64,000 bases of DNA from Flavobacteriales bacterium UBA1531 (GTDB lineage: Bacteria > Bacteroidota > Bacteroidia > Flavobacteriales_D > Sanyastnellaceae), in NCBI GenBank assembly GCA_002323795.1, contig DCPZ01000011.1, positions 14,131 to 78,130 on the forward strand. The letters run 5' to 3'. The position numbers and the translations under genes are program-made. Below, in pieces: positions 17,036-25,269 of the stretch. Each line of letters starts with the position of its first letter. Positions within the stretch are counted from its first letter, which is position 1. The notes under the pieces were generated by a model that saw only the letters and a program-made list of their open reading frames with translations, searched no databases and had not been told where the DNA came from.

Positions 17036-18426
17036 CCTTTTTTGCTCAAGCGGGCAAAGTTTTCATGAAACAATGGAATCGTTTCGATTCCCTTGAAATA
17101 ATTGAAAACACCATAATGCTCGTTGGGAGAATGGATGGCATCGCTGTCCAAGCCAAATCCCATCAAAACTGTTTTTAATCCTAAGATTTGCTCGAAACTC
17201 GCGACAATTGGTATTGAACCACCACCTCGGAAAGGGACAGGTTTGCGGCCAAACGAACTTTCCATGGCGGCCGATGCCGCTTGATAGGCTACTGAGTCTG
17301 TTGGAGTAACAGCCGGCTGACCTCCATGCATCGGCGTGATTTTGACCGAAACCGATGGCGGCGCAATGGAATTAAAATGCTTCTCAAAAAGAGACGTAAT
17401 CGTTTCGGGATCCTGGTCGGGAACCAAGCGCATGGAAATTTTGGCCGAGGCCTTACTGGCGATGACGGTTTTTGCCCCATCTCCTGTGTAGCCACCCCAG
17501 ATCCCATTGACATCCAAAGTAGGTCGGATACTCATTCGTTCCGGTGCAGAGTACCCCTTCTCGCCTTCAACCTCCCCAATCGCAATGCTTGATTTGTATT
17601 CCTCCTCATCGAATGGGGCTTCTGCCATAGCGGTTCGCTCAGCAGCGCTCAATTCAACCACATCGTCATAAAATCCGTCGACCATGATGCGTTGATCCTC
17701 ATTTTTCAAAGAAGCGATCATTTCGCAGAGGATATTGATCGGATTCGGAGCTGCACCACCGTAAAGTCCACTATGCAAATCCCGGTTCGGCCCTGTCACC
17801 TCCACCTCCACATAGCTCAGGCCTCGAAGGCCTACTGTAATGGATGGAATGTCATTGGCAATGATTCCCGTGTCGCTCACCAAAACGATATCTGCTGCTA
17901 ATTTCTCACGATATTTTTTCAAGAACGGCTCAAGGTGAGCAGAACCAACTTCCTCCTCTCCTTCGATCATGAATTTGATGTTGCAGTGCAGCGCATCAGA
18001 TTGAACCATGGCTTCTAACGCCTTGATGTGCATGAACATTTGCCCCTTATCGTCGCAGGCACCACGGGCGAAAATGGCCCCTTCAGGATGAAGTTCTGTC
18101 TTCTTGATGATGGGCTCAAAAGCAGGGGAGTCCCACAACTCCAAGGGATCAGCGGGTTGCACATCATAGTGACCGTAAACCAATACGGTCGGTGCATCTG
18201 GCGCAATGAGTTTCTCACCGTATACCACGGGATAGCCACCCGTTGGGATGATCTCGACTTTTTCAGCTCCAGCAGCGCGCAAATGATCCGCCACAGACTC
18301 CGCACATTTTGTAACGTCACCGGCAAATGCTGTATCCGCCGATACAGATGGAATGCGCAGCAAATCAAACAACTCAGTCAAGAACCGATCTCGGTTCTTT
18401 TCGATATAGTCAGAACAAAGCGACAT
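17032..18426 (-). CDS. M20 family dipeptidase
   Basis: 464 residues without a signal peptide, so cytoplasmic. The M20 metal-site motifs are all present: VYGHYDVQPADP (His and Asp ligands), ARGACDDKGQ (bridging Asp), EGEEEVGS (catalytic Glu pair), VSDTG, and the C-terminal His in HSPNEH. The dimerisation (lid) domain is the middle segment beginning near LRGLSYVEVEVTGPNRD. It resembles carnosinase/CNDP-type and DapE-like dipeptidases, which hydrolyse dipeptides with two divalent metal ions; the exact substrate is not predictable. First gene of the operon with the LEA-2 and propeller proteins, preceded by a -7-like box. Confidence 0.93.
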   Translation of the reverse strand: MSLCSDYIEKNRDRFLTELFDLLRIPSVSADTAFAGDVTKCAESVADHLRAAGAEKVEIIPTGGYPVVYGEKLIAPDAPTVLVYGHYDVQPADPLELWDSPAFEPIIKKTELHPEGAIFARGACDDKGQMFMHIKALEAMVQSDALHCNIKFMIEGEEEVGSAHLEPFLKKYREKLAADIVLVSDTGIIANDIPSITVGLRGLSYVEVEVTGPNRDLHSGLYGGAAPNPINILCEMIASLKNEDQRIMVDGFYDDVVELSAAERTAMAEAPFDEEEYKSSIAIGEVEGEKGYSAPERMSIRPTLDVNGIWGGYTGDGAKTVIASKASAKISMRLVPDQDPETITSLFEKHFNSIAPPSVSVKITPMHGGQPAVTPTDSVAYQAASAAMESSFGRKPVPFRGGGSIPIVASFEQILGLKTVLMGFGLDSDAIHSPNEHYGVFNYFKGIETIPLFHENFARLSKKG

Positions 18427-18455
18427 GGAAAATATAATTCAGTGGTTTCTATTGA

Positions 18456-18463
18456 CGAATATA
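18456..18463 (-). promoter_or_regulatory. -7 box TATATTCG for the dipeptidase operon
   Basis: Minus-strand TATATTCG (one base off TANNTTTG) about 30 nt upstream of the ATG at 18426, in the divergent gap facing the proline dehydrogenase promoter. Sequence match only. Confidence 0.45.
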
Positions 18464-18535
18464 ACGCGAAGACCAGGACCATTCCACTGTCAAGTGCCCC
18501 GGATGGGCTTGACCGGTGCTCGAAGGAAGCCTTCT

Positions 18536-18543
18536 TATATTTG
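18536..18543 (+). promoter_or_regulatory. -7 box TATATTTG for proline dehydrogenase
   Basis: Perfect TANNTTTG match 30 nt before the ATG at 18574. It supports that start over the very long upstream in-frame extension, because transcription would begin near 18550. Confidence 0.6.
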
Positions 18544-18573
18544 CACCCGCTGCCCACGATCCGCTGCACGAAA

Positions 18574-19830
18574 ATGAATTCAACCAAACGCCCGCCCATT
18601 CAATTCGGAAATCTCCCGGACTTTGAAAATACGGAACAAGCGTTTGCACACTTGAATTCAGGGCAATTGAAAAAGGCCGAGCTGCTCTTCTCTACCGTAG
18701 GAAATCCGACATTGGTCAAACTCGGTAAGGTGATGATGAACATTGCGCTAGCGCTTCGAATTCCGGTCGGATGGGCTATTCGCCCTACGGTATATAGCCA
18801 TTTTTGTGGCGGAGAGACGATTGCCGGCTGTGAAGCCACGATCTCGACCTTGGCCAGTAATCAAGTCAATACTATTTTAGATTACAGCGCGGAGGGAAAA
18901 GATTCGGAGCTCGAATGGGACCGCACACAGCAGGAGATCATGCGCGCCATAAAGGCCACGGAAGGCGACGACCGACATGCGTTTTCCGTATTTAAAGTGA
19001 GTGGTCTCGCATCCACTGCTTTACTCGAAAAAATTGGAACCTGCCTGCGGCCTTTGGAGAATTTGGAGTCTGCGACCATTTCATTGAATGAAACGGAGCA
19101 GGCTGCGTGGCAACGTGTTAAAAATCGCGTTTTTGACTTGTGCGCGCAATCAGCAGCCATTGGAAAACCCGTATTCATCGATGCCGAAGAAAGCTGGATT
19201 CAACCAACCATTGACGCGTTGGCCGAATCAGCCATGCGGACATGGAATGTGGAGCAGACAATAGTCTACAATACGGTTCAACTTTACCGTTTGGACCGAC
19301 TCGCATACATCCAATCTCTTACAAAAACGGCCGCAACAGAGGGGTTTAAAATCGGCGTAAAACTCGTGAGGGGTGCTTACATGGAGAAAGAACGAGAGCG
19401 GGCGTTTGGGCTCGGTTATGCCTCACCCATCCAACCGGACAAAGCGGCAACAGACCGAGATTTTAATGCAGCGCTCGAATGGTGCATAGCGCATCTCGAA
19501 AATATTGCACTTTGCGCAGGCAGTCACAACGCACAGAGCAATGCACTTTTGTGTCAAAAGATGGATGAGCTCGGCATTGATCGCGATGATGAGAGAATAT
19601 GGTTCGCGCAACTGCTGGGTATGAGTGATCCCATCAGTTTCAACTTGGCCCGGTCCAATTATCGTGTAGCGAAATACGTGCCATACGGCCCTATCAAAGA
19701 AACCATCCCCTACCTCATCCGTCGTGCTGAAGAAAACACATCTGTCTCCGGACAAACTTCGAGAGAACTTGAATTGATTCGGCGTGAAAACACCCGCCGC
19801 ATTCGCGAGAGTAAAAAATTAAAGAAGTAA
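18574..19830 (+). CDS. Proline dehydrogenase
   Basis: 418 residues from the ATG at 18574. The open frame continues 182 codons further upstream, but that part lies antisense to the dipeptidase gene and upstream of the predicted promoter, so it is excluded. The FAD-dependent enzyme oxidises proline to pyrroline-5-carboxylate and passes electrons to quinone. Typical barrel motifs are present: KIGVKLVRGAYMEKERERA, AGSHNAQSN, and the substrate-binding end YVPYGPIKETIPYLIRRAEE. It is the single-function type (no fused P5C dehydrogenase), as usual in Bacteroidota. No P5C dehydrogenase gene is in the window. Confidence 0.93.
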   Translation: MNSTKRPPIQFGNLPDFENTEQAFAHLNSGQLKKAELLFSTVGNPTLVKLGKVMMNIALALRIPVGWAIRPTVYSHFCGGETIAGCEATISTLASNQVNTILDYSAEGKDSELEWDRTQQEIMRAIKATEGDDRHAFSVFKVSGLASTALLEKIGTCLRPLENLESATISLNETEQAAWQRVKNRVFDLCAQSAAIGKPVFIDAEESWIQPTIDALAESAMRTWNVEQTIVYNTVQLYRLDRLAYIQSLTKTAATEGFKIGVKLVRGAYMEKERERAFGLGYASPIQPDKAATDRDFNAALEWCIAHLENIALCAGSHNAQSNALLCQKMDELGIDRDDERIWFAQLLGMSDPISFNLARSNYRVAKYVPYGPIKETIPYLIRRAEENTSVSGQTSRELELIRRENTRRIRESKKLKK

Positions 19831-19965
19831 AATCTGTCTCCTCCGCAACTAGCAGATCCCCTTGGTCGAGGCCATAGAAATCTGAATAGCCTTTCCTTCT
19901 GATTTGGGTAAGTATGGGGAGAATGATGAGGAATAAGTTGCGTCGTTTTGATTTGAGTCCCGTGA

Positions 19966-20373
19966 TTATTGGCAATCGCAAGCATCCAAAGGCAAATCCG
20001 ATGCAGAAGTCAGATCTACTATGCCACTCTTAGAACCGAAACACACCTCCAACTGCCTGAACGGACAGCTCGGGTCTGTGTCCAAAATGTAACAGGAAGG
20101 CACACTCCTTGGAGTGCTCGCAGACCAATTGATTTTTGATCCCACCAACCACTCCATCAAATCAGACATGGATGCTCGAGCAGGACTCTCGGCACATTGC
20201 ATCCAACAGGCAAGTGACTCAGATGGACGAACACCGTCCATTTGCATGCGGGATTTGATGCGCTTTTCAGGCAACCAGTCATTGCAGCCCCTGCCTTGAA
20301 AAAAGAAGACGCTCAGCATCAATCCAAGGAAGACTCCGATGCCATAGCGTAAAAATCGTTGACGAAAATTCAC
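19966..20373 (-). CDS. Small membrane-anchored DUF4258-like protein
   Basis: 135 residues from a GTG at 20373. One N-terminal hydrophobic segment (RYGIGVFLGLMLSVFFFQG) is followed by GCNDWLPEKRIKSRM, which resembles a short family common in Flavobacteriia, always with a W-LP-x-R-I/V motif after the membrane segment and several cysteines in the tail (here in LACWMQC, SCYILD, SCPFRQ, VCFG, ACDCQ). No catalytic motif is visible and the DUF4258 assignment is tentative. A -7 box lies 4 nt upstream of the GTG. It is divergent from the ABC transporter operon and its end converges on proline dehydrogenase across a 135 bp gap with no recognisable element. Confidence 0.7.
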   Translation of the reverse strand: MNFRQRFLRYGIGVFLGLMLSVFFFQGRGCNDWLPEKRIKSRMQMDGVRPSESLACWMQCAESPARASMSDLMEWLVGSKINWSASTPRSVPSCYILDTDPSCPFRQLEVCFGSKSGIVDLTSASDLPLDACDCQ

Positions 20374-20377
20374 GTTT

Positions 20378-20385
20378 CAAAAGTA
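20378..20385 (-). promoter_or_regulatory. -7 box TACTTTTG, 4 nt before a GTG start
   Basis: Perfect TANNTTTG match on the minus strand, separated from the GTG at 20373 by AAAC. It predicts a leaderless or nearly leaderless mRNA for the small membrane protein. Confidence 0.5.
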
Positions 20386-20416
20386 AAGCAAAGGGCCGTC
20401 GTGTGCACTCACTTCG

Positions 20417-20424
20417 TAAATTCG
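20417..20424 (+). promoter_or_regulatory. -7 box TAAATTCG, 6 nt before the ABC ATPase ATG
   Basis: TAAATTCG (one base off consensus) lies 6 nt before the ATG at 20431. With the divergent box at 20378-20385 it forms back-to-back promoters in a 57 bp gap, and it argues against the longer upstream start of the ATPase frame. Confidence 0.5.
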
Positions 20425-20430
20425 GGATTC

Positions 20431-21084
20431 ATGATTGTTTGCAACGACATTGCTTTTAGTTACCAACCGGACGCACCAATCCTTTCGTTTCCTGATTTAA
20501 CGTGCACTGAAGCAGGACAATTGCTTCTCTTGGGCAATTCTGGATGCGGAAAAACAACCTTGCTTCACATAATGTGTGGGCTGTTGAGACCACAGCAAGG
20601 AAGGATAGAGGTAAAAGGACAAGATCTACAGGAATTGAAAGCAAAGGATTTAGATCGCTTTCGCGGTGAAAACTTTGGCATCATTTTCCAACAAAGTCAC
20701 TTCATCCAAAGCTTGAGCGTCCTTGAAAATTTAGCTGTGCCTCATTTCTTGTTGGGTCAATCGTTTCCAAAAGCAAAAGCTCAAGAATTGCTAGACTCCT
20801 TAGGCATTGTCCATAAGGCTAATGCAAAGCCAAGATCTCTCAGTGTTGGTGAGCAACAACGCGCGAGCATTGCCAGAGCCCTTATCCATGACCCCAGCCT
20901 TGTCTTGGCCGATGAGCCAACAAGTGCCCTGGATGATGATTCGACGGCAACCGTAATCAGTCTTTTGGAGCAGCAATGCGCGAACGCAGGAGCAGCGCTC
21001 ATTGTAGTCACCCACGATCAACGACTGAAGTCGCGCTACAATAACCGGATCGAATTGGATTCTGCAATCTCCCCTGCGCTATGA
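20431..21084 (+). CDS. ABC transporter ATP-binding protein (MacB/LolD type)
   Basis: 217 residues from the ATG at 20431; an upstream in-frame extension of 24 codons is rejected because it would cover the promoter box and part of the divergent gene. Walker A is LLLGNSGCGKTTLLH, the Q-loop IIFQQSHFIQ, the signature LSVGEQQRASIARAL, Walker B LVLADEPTSALD and the H-loop VVTHD. The family powers FtsX-fold permeases that move substrates or lipoproteins out of the inner membrane rather than classical import. It overlaps the permease gene by 4 nt, and the DUF3299 gene follows, also overlapping. Confidence 0.93.
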   Translation: MIVCNDIAFSYQPDAPILSFPDLTCTEAGQLLLLGNSGCGKTTLLHIMCGLLRPQQGRIEVKGQDLQELKAKDLDRFRGENFGIIFQQSHFIQSLSVLENLAVPHFLLGQSFPKAKAQELLDSLGIVHKANAKPRSLSVGEQQRASIARALIHDPSLVLADEPTSALDDDSTATVISLLEQQCANAGAALIVVTHDQRLKSRYNNRIELDSAISPAL

Positions 21085-22262
21085 ATTGGATTTATATGGC
21101 TTGGCGCAACTTGGGGCTGAAAAAACTACAGACCACCCTCAGCCTCATTCTCCTCGCCTTCGGTGTCGGCTTGGTGAGTTTGTTGATGCTTACCGAAAAA
21201 CAACTCAGCGATACGTTCGATCGAAACATCCAAGACATTGATCTCGTTCTTGGTGCAAAAGGAAGTCCCCTGCAACTGATCTTGGCCAACGTCTACCATG
21301 TCGATGCGCCAACGGGAAACATTCGCCTAGCCGATGCTCGAAAAGTAATGCGTCACCCTTACATCGAGGAAGGGATTCCCCTTGCCTACGGTGACAATTA
21401 CCGCGGATTTCGAATCGTTGGCAGCGATGATTCCTACTTGAGACATTATGACGCCGTTCTAGCGGCAGGGAGAAACATCGAAGCGCCCTTTGAAGTGGTG
21501 GTCGGCCAACGCGTAGCCGAGACCACTGGACTGCAAGTCGGTGACACTTTTTTTAGCGCACACGGATTGCAAGATGAAACCGACATCCACACAGACAAAA
21601 TATTCACTGTAGTAGGTGTATTGGCGGAAAGCCGATCTGTCGTGGATCAACTGCTGCATTGTACGATTCAAACCATTTGGGATGTTCACGAAGGTCACGG
21701 AGAAACGCTGGATGAAAGTGAGCGTGAAATCACCGCGGTCCTCCTGAAAAAGCGCAATCCTCTTGCAGTTCTAACCATTCCAAACGTAATCCGCGAAACC
21801 AATATGCAGGTTGCTTTGCCTTCGATTGAAATCAACCGTTTGACTCAAAACTTTGGAATTGGCATGAATACGTTACGAGCAATTGCCCTTCTCATCATGC
21901 TGATGAGCTTCGCCAGCATCTTCATTTCGGTCTACGATAATTTGCTCGCAAGAAAATACGAACTCGCGCTCTTGCGCACCATGGGAAGTTCACCATTTGG
22001 TGTGTTTGTGCTGCTTTTATTGGAAGGCGGAATACTAAGCACTGGAGGTGCTGCTCTAGGGTTGATTTTTAGTCGAGTCGGATTACTCATTCTCGCCCAA
22101 CTGATTCAAGATAAATTTCGATACGATTGGAGTAGCATTGGGATCCTGCCCAACGAATGGGCTCTTTTTGGAATGGCTATCTTTGTGGGGTTCATGGCCT
22201 CAGCGATCCCAGGGTTTTCCGCCCTGAAAATAGATATCTCACGCACACTATCGGAAAAATGA
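21081..22262 (+). CDS. FtsX-family ABC transporter permease
   Basis: 393 residues with the MacB/LolC-type layout. One N-terminal membrane helix (LSLILLAFGVGLVSLLML) is followed by a large periplasmic domain of about 230 residues (starting IDLVLGAKGSPLQLILANVY). Three C-terminal helices come next, the first near MNTLRAIALLIMLMSFASI. The FtsX signature is seen in ARKYELALLRTMGSSPFGVF. It pairs with the ATPase encoded just upstream. An ATPase-permease-DUF3299 set also occurs, as I recall, beside zinc-responsive ZrgA-type genes in Vibrio; no such gene is seen here, so a role in metal handling is only a possibility. Confidence 0.9.
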   Translation: MNWIYMAWRNLGLKKLQTTLSLILLAFGVGLVSLLMLTEKQLSDTFDRNIQDIDLVLGAKGSPLQLILANVYHVDAPTGNIRLADARKVMRHPYIEEGIPLAYGDNYRGFRIVGSDDSYLRHYDAVLAAGRNIEAPFEVVVGQRVAETTGLQVGDTFFSAHGLQDETDIHTDKIFTVVGVLAESRSVVDQLLHCTIQTIWDVHEGHGETLDESEREITAVLLKKRNPLAVLTIPNVIRETNMQVALPSIEINRLTQNFGIGMNTLRAIALLIMLMSFASIFISVYDNLLARKYELALLRTMGSSPFGVFVLLLLEGGILSTGGAALGLIFSRVGLLILAQLIQDKFRYDWSSIGILPNEWALFGMAIFVGFMASAIPGFSALKIDISRTLSEK

Positions 22263-22852
22263 AGACTCCTCAAAAACCGCATCAACTCAAGACGGCATCT
22301 TGGATTGGACTGCTGGGATTGGTCGCTATCAGCATGACAGACTTGAGTTCATATTGCCATCCCAGCGAAGGTGCCGCTCAACTCATCTCGCAAGTGAAGT
22401 CCGCATCCGTCGGACACGCTTCAGCTCTGGCAAAAACCACAATCGCATCTGAAGCAAAAGCGGGGGAATCCGAAGAGCTCACTTGGCGTACCCTAGAAGA
22501 TGTTGAATTCAAGGATGTCTATGTTGAAGAATTGGATGCTTACTATTGGAAGCCCACATTTAAAAGTGGCGTAACCAACCTGGAAGGGAAAGACGTGTAC
22601 ATCACGGGCTACATGATTCCTGTTGACCTCGACGAAGACTTTTATGTGCTGAGTCGATATCCTTTTGCCAACTGCTTTTTCTGCGGAGGCGCGGGGCCGG
22701 AGTCCGTGATCGATTTACGTTTTCCGGGCAAATCCAAACGTGTTTATCAAACCGATGAGCGGCTCACCTTTCAGGGTACTTTTCGTTTGAATGCGGACGA
22801 TGTCTATCAGATGAATTACATCTTGGATAGCGCCGTTGAATACGAGCTTTAA
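22259..22852 (+). CDS. DUF3299-containing exported protein
   Basis: 197 residues from the ATG at 22259, which overlaps the permease stop (ATGA). The N terminus has one hydrophobic segment (ASWIGLLGLVAISMTD) acting as signal or anchor, then a variable linker. The DUF3299 domain covers roughly residues 90-197: WKPTFKSGVTNLEGKDVYI, TGYMIPVDLDEDFYVLSRY, then FANCFFCGGAGPESVIDL with a CxxC pair, and the final YILDSAVEYEL. The CFFC motif could bind a metal or form a disulfide. The function is unknown; the consistent linkage to an ABC exporter of the MacB type suggests a periplasmic accessory protein. Confidence 0.82.
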   Translation: MKTPQKPHQLKTASWIGLLGLVAISMTDLSSYCHPSEGAAQLISQVKSASVGHASALAKTTIASEAKAGESEELTWRTLEDVEFKDVYVEELDAYYWKPTFKSGVTNLEGKDVYITGYMIPVDLDEDFYVLSRYPFANCFFCGGAGPESVIDLRFPGKSKRVYQTDERLTFQGTFRLNADDVYQMNYILDSAVEYEL

Positions 22853-22853
22853 C

Positions 22854-23960
22854 TCACGCCTCCGGACTTCCGGGACTTTCTTTTTCAGACGATCGCACTC
22901 CCGTTTCATTCGGGGATTCACCATTCACGGAATCACCTCTCGAGGTATCTCTCAATCGTGCTTTATTGAAAATTTTCGAGCTGTCCTTCACGCCACGGCG
23001 CAGCTTTTTTTGCTCTTCTTCAGGCAGTTGCACGACATTGTGACACGTCGAACTACACGTGCCCTCGTATTCATCGGCACACCGGGCGCATTGAATGAAT
23101 AGCAAGTTGCATGCAACGTTGAGGCAGTTGGTGTGGTCGTCGCACGGCGACCCGCACTGGTGACAATTTGCAATCACATCCTCTGAAATACGCTCGGCAC
23201 GACGCTCGTCAAAAACAAAATTCTTACCAATGAATCGGTTGTCGAGTCCTTTCTCGCGCACCTGACGCGTATACTCGATGATGCCACCCTCTAGTTGATG
23301 CACGTTGGGGAAACCTTTGTGCTTCAGCCATGCCGACGCCTTTTCACAGCGAATTCCTCCAGTACAGTACATCACAATATCTTTCTCCTCTTTGCCCTGT
23401 AACATATCCTCTACCAGCTCAATTTCTTCCCGGAACGTATCCACATCAGGCGTAATGGCTCCTTTGAAATGACCCACCTCGCTTTCGTAATGATTACGCA
23501 TGTCAATCAAGATGGTACCTTCGTTACCGGTCAGGGAATTGAAAGCTTCAGCGTCCAAATGCACTCCTGTGTCACGCACATCGAACGATGCATCGTTTAG
23601 CCCGTCTGCGACGATTTTAGCGCGAACCTTCACCATTAATTTGAAAAATGACTTTCCGTCATCCACGGCAACATTCAAACGAATTCCATTCAAAAATGAA
23701 ATGCTATTGAGATGTTCTTGGAAAGCCTGGAATGCGATGCTCGGAACTGAAATTTGAGCATTTATTCCCTCGTGTGCCACATAGGTACGGCCAAGCACAC
23801 CCAATTCATTCCAATGAATGAATAGATAATCTCGAAAGAAGGCAGGGTTTGGAATGCGCGCGTACTGATAGAAAGACACCGTCGTACGGTCATCTTCTCC
23901 TTGTCGCATGCGCTCCAACAACACCCTTCGATCGACCAAATTGCGCAGTTGTTGGTTCAT
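22854..23960 (-). CDS. trhO: tRNA uridine(34) hydroxylase (rhodanese-type)
   Basis: 368 residues from the ATG at 23960 (a GTG at 23975 would add five residues). TrhO/YceA hydroxylates U34 of certain tRNAs, the first step towards 5-methoxy- or carboxymethoxyuridine. The N-terminal acylphosphatase-like domain reads YLFIHWNELGVLGRTYVAHE. The rhodanese domain has the active-site loop VMYCTGGIRCEKASAWLK. The cysteine-rich C-terminal part (CHQCGSPC, CLNVAC, CARCADE, CSSTC) is the long form of the family. The last 40 residues are Ser/Glu-rich and look disordered. It converges on the DUF3299 gene with a 1 nt gap and no terminator. A -7-like box with a well-spaced TTTA precedes it. Confidence 0.94.
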   Translation of the reverse strand: MNQQLRNLVDRRVLLERMRQGEDDRTTVSFYQYARIPNPAFFRDYLFIHWNELGVLGRTYVAHEGINAQISVPSIAFQAFQEHLNSISFLNGIRLNVAVDDGKSFFKLMVKVRAKIVADGLNDASFDVRDTGVHLDAEAFNSLTGNEGTILIDMRNHYESEVGHFKGAITPDVDTFREEIELVEDMLQGKEEKDIVMYCTGGIRCEKASAWLKHKGFPNVHQLEGGIIEYTRQVREKGLDNRFIGKNFVFDERRAERISEDVIANCHQCGSPCDDHTNCLNVACNLLFIQCARCADEYEGTCSSTCHNVVQLPEEEQKKLRRGVKDSSKIFNKARLRDTSRGDSVNGESPNETGVRSSEKESPGSPEA

Positions 23961-24017
23961 GCGATTACAAGTCACAGTGCCTCTCCAGCGCGGAGGGTCC
24001 CTCGTTAATTATAGCCA

Positions 24018-24025
24018 TAAAGATA
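24018..24025 (-). promoter_or_regulatory. -7 box TATCTTTA for trhO
   Basis: Minus-strand TATCTTTA (one base off consensus), preceded 19 nt upstream by TTTA, giving both elements at Bacteroidota spacing. Start of transcription would be near 24012, some 50 nt before the trhO ATG. Confidence 0.55.
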
Positions 24026-24118
24026 CAGCAACATCCCTCGTGGGTAAAAACACACCGTAGCAGGCAATAAAATAAACCTTGTGTCGTTTTTTAATTAACC
24101 CCTTGAAAATGCCCGAAC

Positions 24119-24304
24119 ATGCTAGAATTCTGCAAGAAAGTCCTCTTAAAAGTGAGTCACAATCGAGAATCTTTCAAGCGAGAACTTGGCAAATCCATTC
24201 GCATTCTCAAACCCGCTGAAATCCAACAATTGAAAGCTTGGTGCAGAGTTCAATTCGCTCCAGCATATGCAGACATCATCCGAATCTCTTTTCCAGCAAT
24301 CTGA
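24119..24304 (+). CDS. Small conserved-looking protein of unknown function
   Basis: 61 residues, basic and helical: MLEFCKKVLLKVSHNRESF, then ELGKSIRILKPAEIQQLKAW. It occupies most of the 339 bp gap between trhO and queG, is not antisense to any gene, and has a balanced composition. I recall very similar short proteins (MLEFCKKVL...LF.KEL.KA..WLK..E...LK.WC) in other Bacteroidota, always about 55-65 residues. No motif indicates a function; the pattern of a basic helical protein could fit nucleic-acid or ribosome binding. The rest of the gap holds the trhO promoter and nothing else I recognise. Confidence 0.65.
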   Translation: MLEFCKKVLLKVSHNRESFKRELGKSIRILKPAEIQQLKAWCRVQFAPAYADIIRISFPAI

Positions 24305-24314
24305 ACGGAACTGA

Positions 24315-25268
24315 TCATAGGTCCCGCTCGGAAGGAAACGCCGCCTGAACGTTGCGCAAAAGACCTTGATATCCCGATCGCTTCACAGCACTTTTCTTGA
24401 ATACAGAACGGAAAACTTCTTCGGTCATTTCTTGCCAATCAGAAGTAGCCATGCCAAGCAAGTCAGGATGAGGTTCAAACAATGGTTCATTGTGCCGCTT
24501 GGCATGTCTATTCCAAGGACAAACTTCTTGACATATGTCACAGCCAAAAACCCAAGGAGATAATTGCTGAGCCGCTGGTTCTGGAATCGCCCCTCGCAAC
24601 TCAATTGTGTAATAGCTTATGCACTTTGATCCGTCCACCACTTGAGACTGAATAATGGCTCCAGTGGGACATGCGTCGATGCACCGAGTGCACGTCCCGC
24701 AATGATCTGATGTTGGAGCATCTGGCTCGAGCTCGATATCCATGATGATTTCAGCGATGAAAAAATAACTGCCCATTCCTTGGTTGAGCAACAAGCTATT
24801 CTTCCCGACCCATCCAAGTCCGCTCTGAGAAGCCCAAGCGCGCTCATGAACCGGAGCAGAATCAACAAATACACGACCCTCGACTTCCCCCCATTCCCGG
24901 TGCATAGCTTTCATGAGCTCCTTCAGTTTCCACTTCAAAACATGATGGTAATCTTGTCCATAGGCATAACTCGCAACACGTGGAGCATCCGATGAATTCG
25001 GCTGATCAGGATTATGATAATTGAACAACAGCGAAACCACCGTTTTCGCACCCGGCACAAGTTTTCGAGGATCCAAACGCAAATCAAAATTACGCTCGAG
25101 GTAGCCCATCTCACCCTGATAACCTCGCTTGAGCCAAGCTTCTAAGCGATCCGCTTCTTCCTCCAGAAAGCGAGCTTGACTTACACCGACAGCCTCAAAT
25201 CCGAGCGACTCGGCCTTTTGAATCAACCACCGCTTTCGCTCCAAGCGCAAGTTCCCCGCGTGCGCCAT
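24315..25268 (-). CDS. queG: Epoxyqueuosine reductase QueG
   Basis: 317 residues from the ATG at 25268, one nucleotide after the ruvB stop codon; the 28-codon upstream extension would overlap ruvB and is rejected. QueG is the cobalamin- and iron-sulfur-dependent enzyme for the last step of queuosine formation in tRNA. The catalytic Asp lies in VDSAPVHERAWASQSGLGWV. Two 4Fe-4S motifs follow: CGTCTRCIDACPTGAI and CDICQEVCPWN. The C-terminal helical repeat is short. It sits in an apparent operon with ruvB and near trhO, another tRNA wobble-position modification gene, although that one is transcribed separately. Confidence 0.95.
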   Translation of the reverse strand: MAHAGNLRLERKRWLIQKAESLGFEAVGVSQARFLEEEADRLEAWLKRGYQGEMGYLERNFDLRLDPRKLVPGAKTVVSLLFNYHNPDQPNSSDAPRVASYAYGQDYHHVLKWKLKELMKAMHREWGEVEGRVFVDSAPVHERAWASQSGLGWVGKNSLLLNQGMGSYFFIAEIIMDIELEPDAPTSDHCGTCTRCIDACPTGAIIQSQVVDGSKCISYYTIELRGAIPEPAAQQLSPWVFGCDICQEVCPWNRHAKRHNEPLFEPHPDLLGMATSDWQEMTEEVFRSVFKKSAVKRSGYQGLLRNVQAAFPSERDL

Positions 25269-25269
25269 T

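Noticed and set aside
18028..18573. 182-codon upstream extension of the proline dehydrogenase frame
   Set aside because: It lies antisense to the dipeptidase gene and upstream of the perfect -7 box at 18536-18543. Proline dehydrogenases of the group are about 390-420 residues.
19831..19965. Possible RNA gene or terminator in the 135 bp gap between convergent genes
   Set aside because: No stable stem with a T-run and no tRNA-like cloverleaf could be found by eye.
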